Under the pieces are notes generated by a model. It did not search any database. It was not told the origin of the DNA and was given only the letters and a program-made list of their open reading frames with translations. Made by a program: the position numbers and the translations under genes. A stretch of 64,000 nucleotides of DNA from Xiphydria camelus (lineage: Eukaryota > Arthropoda > Insecta > Hymenoptera > Xiphydriidae): positions 35,194,278 to 35,258,277 of the forward strand of contig OY783194.1 in NCBI GenBank assembly GCA_963678675.1, given 5' to 3'. Of the stretch, positions 57,534 through 64,000 are shown in pieces; position 1 is the stretch's first letter; each line of letters starts with the position of its first letter.

Positions 57534-59420
57534 TAGAAACCATCGCGCGCCTACCGCCGCTGATGCGCCCCGTAAAAAGTATCGCCCCGACCGATCTCAC
57601 GGCGACGGAATGCCTCGTGCGGTCGCGGAAGGAAGGCGGAAAGACGATCCTGCGAGGAGCATCCTCGCGTGCGTGAGATTCAGAGCGAGGGAGAGAGGAG
57701 AGGCGCGACGCCCTCGCAAGGGTTTCACACGGGAGAGCCCCATTAGCCCCGTTAGTTCCAACGACGGCTTTTAGTAACCCTTTGCGCATTTCGAAGCGCG
57801 CTAGAGAGACGGGACCACCGTGGAAACCCTATACCTCCATATATTATATGGATACAGCTACACGCATGGGAAGAGAGAGAGGGAGGAGAGCGAGAGCGAG
57901 CAAGCGGAAGGACAGAACGGGGCACCGTACGCACTCTCTCCCGTATTATGTACCTACGACCATACGTATACACGGGGATATTTCGTACGGGGGGTGGCAC
58001 ACCCCATGGTCTATACTTTACTCGACTCTCGCCGGTCGTAGGGCGCCCACCGTACGGCCTACGGCCAGATGTGCACGCTGATTCTCAGCGGTTCCCAACC
58101 CCGTGCTTTTTATGAGTCGAATAGCGCATTCCTCCCCTTTAATTAAGCGTACAATAACAATTTTTCAAAATACATCGGAAGTATAAGAAGAAAATACGTT
58201 CGGGACGAATTAATTTTATTCCTGAAGACTGAATATGAGATCACAGACGCTTCGAACGACGCGGTTGTTACATTCGTGAATTTCGCACCAGACAAACGAG
58301 ATGAAAGTTCCTTTGTTTCGTCGTTCCGCCAAGCTGAGCGCCGCTGCGTGGAGTTTTAGGGGATGCAGCTCGTATACCCCGAGAGCGAGTGAGAGAGAGG
58401 TTCCATATCGAAGCGTGCGTGTCTGCTAACGCCTGGATGCGGAGACTCGATGCGTTTGGAAATAGACTTCCAGCGAGCTTGTACCTACGTGGAGACCGAC
58501 CGACGCCCACGCACTCGACGTAGGTGTGCGGTTACCGCTGTAGTGTGGGGAATACGGTTCGACTTTGATGTATACGTGTTGCGCGGTGAAGGGGGAAGGG
58601 ATGTACAGCGAGGGGCCTCGTAAGGCCGGCTTGTGTATCTTTCTCCGGAGTTTTACGATATTATTTTAAGATCCTTTTTATCCGCTCTCTCCGCGGGTTT
58701 GTCGGGAAGAGGCTGGGCTCTAGGCTAGACACGGAGTTTACCGCGTCTAGGTCAGGGTTCCCGGCTCGCCCGGCGAAGCCGTCGTAATTCCTGCTTCGCG
58801 ACGGCTGGATTTTTTGTGCTCGCGAGAAATTTATACAACTCGGGCTCTTCCCCCTCGATTTTACTTATCGCGAGCGTCGCTTCCGGCCTTTCAACGCGCG
58901 AGGATGACCTCTCGCCTGCGATTCGGTGCAGCCGCGCGCGCGCGCGCGCCCCTTTTCTTTTTTCTCCCTTCTCTCGCGAATCTAATCCCAGAACGGTAAC
59001 TGTACGCGCCGCCGCCCCGCCAAGCCTTTCCAATCCCTCGTCGAAGCGGCTTTTCGTATCCTGACTCATTCCCGCGGAAGAAGTTTCTGAGAATGAAGAG
59101 ACGTGACGAGATTCTCTAGTACCGAGAAGAGCCGGCGCGATGTGTCAACGAGAAATCCCGCGCGCGCCGAAATCAAGCGAAGTAATTCGGGGATGAATCG
59201 GGGAAAACCGAGAGAGATGCTGGTAACTGCAAATAGTCGCGATTCCGTTGGTCTCGCGTGCGCGAAATCGTTGAGACAGTTTCTTCGAGATCAACTTGCA
59301 ATGTATTCTTCAATGAAAATTTTATTAATGTTGTCGGATTGATCTGCACGCGGATAGAAAAATTATTGGTAATTTTTACAGTAGATTCCAATAACGGGGC
59401 TCCTCGAGGTGAAACGTTAA

Positions 59421-59573
59421 ATTTTTTAATAGACACAGCGTACTTTTTACAGTTCGTAAGAATATAAATTCGTAACACCCGATACATAATATTAACGGGA
59501 GATTGGTAAATTTTACCGTAAAATTGATGTATCAAATGTAAAAAGTACACCGTGGTCTGTTAAAAACTTCAGT
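59421..59573. mobile_element. Short inverted-repeat element, family 13
   Basis: TTTTTTAATAGACACAGCGT then ACTTTTTACA on the left is mirrored by TGTAAAAAGTACACCGTGGT then CTGTTAAAAA on the right, around an AT-rich centre of about 90 bases. Only one copy was recognised. Confidence 0.6.
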
Positions 59574-59787
59574 GCCTGACCTTGAGGGGTCCTGTTACCG
59601 GGGGATAACTGTAAAAATTTCCCATGATTTTTTACTGATCCTTTTTCTCCATGTGGCAGAAATTTTTCAAATATATAGAAGAAACGACATTCGAAGAAAC
59701 TTTTATTCTCGGATGATCGGAGCCACCCCTACGACTCGACTCTCCCCTCATCTCACCTCTGTTTTAGAGCCTACTCAATAAACGCAT

Positions 59788-59825
59788 CTTCTTCTTCTTC
59801 TTCTTCTTCTTCTTCTTCTTCTTCT
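59788..59825. repeat. (CTT)n microsatellite
   Basis: A perfect or near-perfect CTT run of about 12-13 units. It is likely length-polymorphic. Confidence 0.95.
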
Positions 59826-60514
59826 CATCAGTAACGAGAAATTCCGTCTGCTGGAATTATCTCCTATACAACCCCTTGGGGAAATCTTTCCCCAAAAATC
59901 ATCGTTTTCATAACGCCCACGCACCACGTCGTAGCCGCAAGGCCGTCGGCTATAAAGAGCTTAGCTTATCCGCCACACCCCGTAAAGCTGATAAATTTCA
60001 CGCGGGCAAAAGTCGGTATCTGCATCCCGCGCAACCCCTGCCCTCTCCCATGACGCCGTGCGTCTTTCGTATCGCGTATAGGGGAACGAGGAAGGGAGTC
60101 GCGAATGTAGGTGGAAATCCGCAGCTGCATCGTCCCTCGTAATAAAGAAGCGTGACTCCGCGGATACGTACAAGGCTCTCGATCGACTGCGGCGCGTCGG
60201 GTGAGAGTGATCGCGATTCCCTTGATTTCCTCTGCCAGGGAAATTACGGAAATTCCATTATCGTTAGGGCGGATATTTGATTTACGCTGCGGTTATTCAC
60301 GGCGTTCGGGTATTTCGGGGGAAGTGGGAATCTGATGACTCGACGGGTACGTAACGAGGAGATTCGCTCCGTCTTATCGCGTTATCTCTGTTGAATTTGT
60401 TAGATTATTATTCAACGTTTCTTGGTAATGACAAGTGAGTGTATAATGAGCTGGAAGGAATATCTATTTAGAGCATATCGCGAGACGCTGCGTACGCGAT
60501 ACATATTTTTGATT

Positions 60515-60835
60515 CTAGAAATTTCGATTTTTGTCGGAAATTCTAATTTTGTGCCCTTGACATTTTCGCAAAAATAAAAATCTCTGGAAATTAACTTTCC
60601 TGCATCCTATTCGATGTATTTTTTTCGTACTGATTCCAAAAATGATGTATTTGTTAAAGAAATCTCAAGGAAACACCGAAATATCGTCGATTTTTTATTT
60701 TAAAAAATCATTCTTCTCACATAAAATCGTCAATATTTCAACGTTTCTTTGAGATAATGTCCTGATATAATAAATATGCTCTCCGTAATCGGAATAAAAA
60801 AATATAGAGAATACGCTGGTCGACTGAGCAAAATT
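60515..60835 (+). repeat. Family-11 interspersed repeat fragment
   Basis: AAAAATCTCTGGAAATTAAC, then CATCCTATTCGATGTATTTT, CGTACTGATTCCAAAAATGA and ATATCGTCGATTTT follow the order seen at 39230-39660. A further fragment, GGAAACTCTGGAATCGATCA, ends at 61262 where a family-2 MITE begins. Confidence 0.6.
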
Positions 60836-61262
60836 TCAATGAACTGAAATCCCCATTGATTATTCTCCGAGGGATACGAAAAATAACCCGGAAACGAATC
60901 TCGCGTTCATTTCGCCGAGAGCGATCGTCCGGCACGTGCAGGACTCGAGGCTGTGTGTACTCATTGCCGATCGCTTCGAAGTTAACAACATGGCAGTAAC
61001 CGTACACGACCCCCCGAGCACCGTCTGTCGGTGCGGATGGTCCCCAACGAAACGCGACCGCCAGGCACGTGCTCCATTTTTTATTAAATCCCCCTTCGTC
61101 TACCGAACGATTATACAGGGTTCATCTGGTCCGATTGAAAATCAGAGAATATCGAGCGTGCCGATTACACGTTCTGCCTAGTATCGCGATACTATGCTAC
61201 ACTGTCTCACGTTTCTGAAAAAAAATTGGAAACTCTGGAATCGATCAGTTGATCATTCTTTA

Positions 61263-61558
61263 CACTGAGAAAAATAGTTGCTAGTGTCAAAAAATACGTC
61301 TTGAATCAAGAACATATTATGATCTTTCAAATTCTTAAGAGAATACAGATTCTTGGTCGAAGAATATACATTCTTGATTGAAGAATACCTTCGTTGGAAC
61401 ATGAAATTTGTTCTTCGCGAAAAAAAAAAAACAATTACTCGAGCCTATCAAATATTTTCTAGCACGAAGAAAACCATGACTTGATCCTGGAATTAAATCA
61501 TATTTTTGTTTGGAGAAAACTTGTTTTTTTTTGGCACCAGCAGTTATTTCTCTCAGTG
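61263..61558. mobile_element. MITE, family 2, TA flanks, inserted beside family-11 sequence
   Basis: It starts CACTGAGAAAAATAGTTGCT and ends AGTTATTTCTCTCAGTG, with TA on both sides (61261-61262, 61559-61560). Its left neighbour is a family-11 fragment, so it probably landed in that older repeat. Confidence 0.85.
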
Positions 61559-63010
61559 TACGATACGCTTCAGAATTCCAACCTTCGGAGAGCCTTAGAA
61601 TCGAAGAAATAAAATGTGTCTAAAAATATCGAACGTCGATTCTCATTTGTATAATTCATTTTCTATCAAACCCCATTCCAACCCGTTCGAACGACGTACG
61701 CTAACAGGGTTCGTCGCTCTGCTCAAGATCGAAAAGCGTCGAGCGCCCGCCTCGCCTGTCAGTCAAAGCGACGCCCCGCTGAAGAAACTAAATCCCGGGG
61801 TGGGAAGAAACTAAACCGCGCGAGTGAGGTGGGGGATCATTACGGCGGAGCGCTGGTCACGGTGGTTGCGTTCTCGACGCGAGGAGGGACCAATTAATGC
61901 AGCGAGGAATGACGAGGCTCGCCGCGGCTCACGGCGTAATCCCGCAGGAATCTCGCGAGGAGCCGCAGCGACAAGAACACGGAGACATTCGTCAGCGAGG
62001 GTATAAACCATATCCTCTCCTCTCTTCCTCGCGAAAACGACGAGTAGAACGATCGAGGATTTAGAGTCGTCACGCGCATCGGTCCTTAACCCTGCCGCTG
62101 CAGTGTGCCACTCTCGTGGCGGAAGAAGAGAGCGTTGGCAGGGGTGCGCTCTTCGGAGAAAAACTCTGTCGCGCCAGAAGTATTGATCTCGCGCGAAAGA
62201 CGAATGGAATTCTTCTGAGTGCTACGCGAAAATCCTTTTGTCGACGTTATTTTCGACAGTCGAACTTCTTTGGTGCAAATGAATTGTGTTCGCGAGAGGA
62301 ATACAAAAATAATACAAAGAAAATAACCGCTGATTCGTTTGCGAGAGTAAGCGTGTAAAAAAAATTTTCGCACATCGTACTTTCAAATAAGAAGGGTTTC
62401 GAAAGAAAAGTAAAGCCCCGGAGGTTGAATAAAATTCCCTCCGAGACGCCACGACTCGAGCCACAGCGGCTGAGAACCCTCGTGGACATTTGCAGGCCTT
62501 TAAATCTCTCGCGGGTTAAAAATACTACCCTCCGGTTTAGCCTACAGTTAGGCTTTGGGTTAGAGGTGCACGATTTCACTGCACGCGCGCACACTGAGGC
62601 CCGTCACGCATGTGCGGCGTGCGCGACTCTCTCCTCTATAACTCGTATGCGTCAGGAAGAGAGGAAGGAAGAGAAGAGAGCGAGCGCGCACGCGGAGGGG
62701 AGCGAGGAAGTGCGGAAGGGAGGGATGAACGGATAGCTGCAGGATGAAGGGAATCGAAGAGGGGTCACGCGCGCGCGCGAGCGCGCGACTGACGATTTAC
62801 CGAGAATATGCATCACGAGCGGTTCGTGATTTAAAAGAACTATAAATAATGAGCGATCCCAAACAGTTCGCTTATAATTAGCTCGGTGCAGTCGTTCCAA
62901 ATCCTCCTCCCTTTTGTTCCTCCGGATTTACTGCTATTACGACGGTCTGTATACTCGCACGCGTTTCGAACTCTCCTCAGCTTTTGGTTTTATGAAGACT
63001 CCGCTGCTGT

Positions 63011-63276
63011 ACCGAGATAAATAATCTAGTTAATGTAATCAAAATCCTGGAGATCATATAACCAAACTGTTTGGTAAAATATGGATCCTCTCAAATTGTG
63101 TGATTAAACTGACTATTTTCTGGTCAGAATAACTAGACATGTAGTTAAAATAATTGAACATGAGATCAGAATAACTAAATATTTGATTCAACTTATTCAA
63201 CGTATTTTGGTTAGAATACCTAAACTCGTTTAACCAGATGCGTTTTATCATTTTATCCAAGTTATTTTTCTCAGTG
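63011..63276. mobile_element. MITE, family 1, diverged
   Basis: ACCGAGATAAATAATCTAGTTAATG at the left (the central 20 bases correspond to the family-1 end) and GTTATTTTTCTCAGTG at the right. Internal words AACCAAACTG, GAATAACTA and TTTGGTTAGAATA fit the family but with more substitutions than the 19.5 and 21.4 kb copies. Confidence 0.75.
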
Positions 63277-64000
63277 TGCATATTAGTCAAGATAGAGTCT
63301 ATACGTCTAATTCGTCTGAATTTCATTTATTCACTTTTCGGACTAGAGTTTCTAATTCTCATGTTTTTCTCTCGATTGATAAATCTCTACCGGCCTCATA
63401 TATTGTCGCGGCGCGTATTTTACAATTGTATTAGCTCCCAAGGGACTTAGTCACATCGACGCGAAGAAAACAGACACTTTCTCGCTCAACTAGTATGCGA
63501 CGATAAAACCTCCTTAACCGGCTTATGCCTCTCGAGACTCGAGAAGGAACGCTGAGCGCAGGAGAGATAACGGAGAGGGTGGCGGTGCTTTCCTTGCTTT
63601 CTGCGGTGGAAAACCACCGCCCTCGGCTTCGCGGGGGTGGTCTTTGCCCGCCTCTTCCACTGTTTCTGCCCGTTCGACACCAGACGAATGAATTATTAAT
63701 CGAAAACGAGGCTCGAAATATATACATAACATTCACCGGGGAAATAGTAAAGGCGAAGGGGGCGGGCGAGGCGTACAAAATCTGGAGGGCGACGAGGGTG
63801 AGTTTCGATGCGATTCTTACCGAATATTCGCAGAGATGATATTTCCATTGCCACGCCGGTGGCGGGCAATTATTATTGCGCAGAAATATCGTCCCCGCAC
63901 CCCGCTGCCCCGGCATCCCTTGCTCCCGCGCTTTGTCCTTGCGCCTCGCGTCTCGCCGAGCTTCGATTCCCCCGATACACCTACCCCATTCTGCCCGCTC

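Larger units (their letters stand above)
56306..64000. other. Intron after the linker exon, running off the window
   Basis: No phase-1 exon was recognised to the right edge. It carries repeats at 56979, 59421, 59788, 60515, 61263 and 63011, an alternating CG tract (58932-58949), and GC-rich stretches near 57.5-58.1 and 62.6-62.8 kb. An exon-like segment around 63684-63800 is discussed among the rejected items. Confidence 0.5.

Noticed and set aside
59778..59826. AATAAA followed by a CTT run, as a possible transcript end
   Set aside because: No coding exon precedes it and the sickie reading continues beyond the window. AATAAA occurs often by chance.
63684..63800. Exon-like segment: pyrimidine-rich lead, CCAG, an open stretch (TNELLIENEARNIYITF...) and a GTGAGT donor
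   Set aside because: It would need to be entered in phase 1 after exon 56154-56305, but that frame hits a stop almost at once. The readable frame is phase 0 and shows no NAV similarity.
1..64000. CRISPR arrays, tRNA or rRNA genes, viral genes, bacterial operons
   Set aside because: No regularly spaced short repeats with unique spacers, no cloverleaf or rRNA core sequence recognised, and spliced eukaryotic gene structure throughout.

Overview
The window is nuclear DNA of an insect, most likely a hymenopteran and perhaps an ant. The evidence is large introns with GT/AG exons, a high density of CpG and alternating CG tracts, a decayed mariner transposase fragment, and many short inverted-repeat elements (MITEs) of the kind common in such genomes. 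The species cannot be named from sequence alone. There is no sign of bacterial operons, CRISPR, rRNA or tRNA.

The only gene I can support is on the + strand. It is the 5' part of the insect neuron navigator gene, sickie (Drosophila sick; vertebrate NAV1/2/3). Its diagnostic part is a calponin-homology (CH) domain split over three exons: 25212-25329, 26324-26376 and 43252-43421. It opens with IYTDWANHYL, as NAV proteins do. A following exon (56154-56305) continues in frame with a LPSP stretch, resembling the RLPGP stretch that follows the CH region in vertebrate NAV proteins. The gene runs off the right edge; the coiled-coil and AAA+ parts are not here.

The 5' side looks like a multi-promoter gene. 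Three separate ATG-containing exons (A 3397-4479, B 9575-10294, C 21006-21089) all end at a phase-0 GT donor, and the CH exon begins in phase 0. Each could therefore provide a different N-terminus: 361, 240 or 28 residues. Exon A carries an SGIP motif next to basic residues, the SxIP signature by which NAV proteins bind EB1 at microtubule plus ends. Downstream of the CH exons, exon D (46028-46110) begins MGNSGS, a textbook N-myristoylation pattern. It ends in phase 2, matching the exon at 56154, so it would make a CH-less and possibly lipid-anchored isoform. A weaker phase-2 candidate (E) lies at 34323-34390.

The rest is intron and upstream DNA. It holds GC-rich microsatellite-laden blocks and at least fourteen distinguishable repeat families. 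Several families share a CACTGAGA-type end and a flanking TA, pointing to one Tc1/mariner-like mobilising source. Three cases of element-inside-element nesting are readable, including a TTAA-flanked, piggyBac-like MITE at 57138-57440. Several short segmental duplications are also present. The most noteworthy biology is the proposed set of alternative first exons that would toggle the SxIP motif, the CH domain and a myristoyl anchor.
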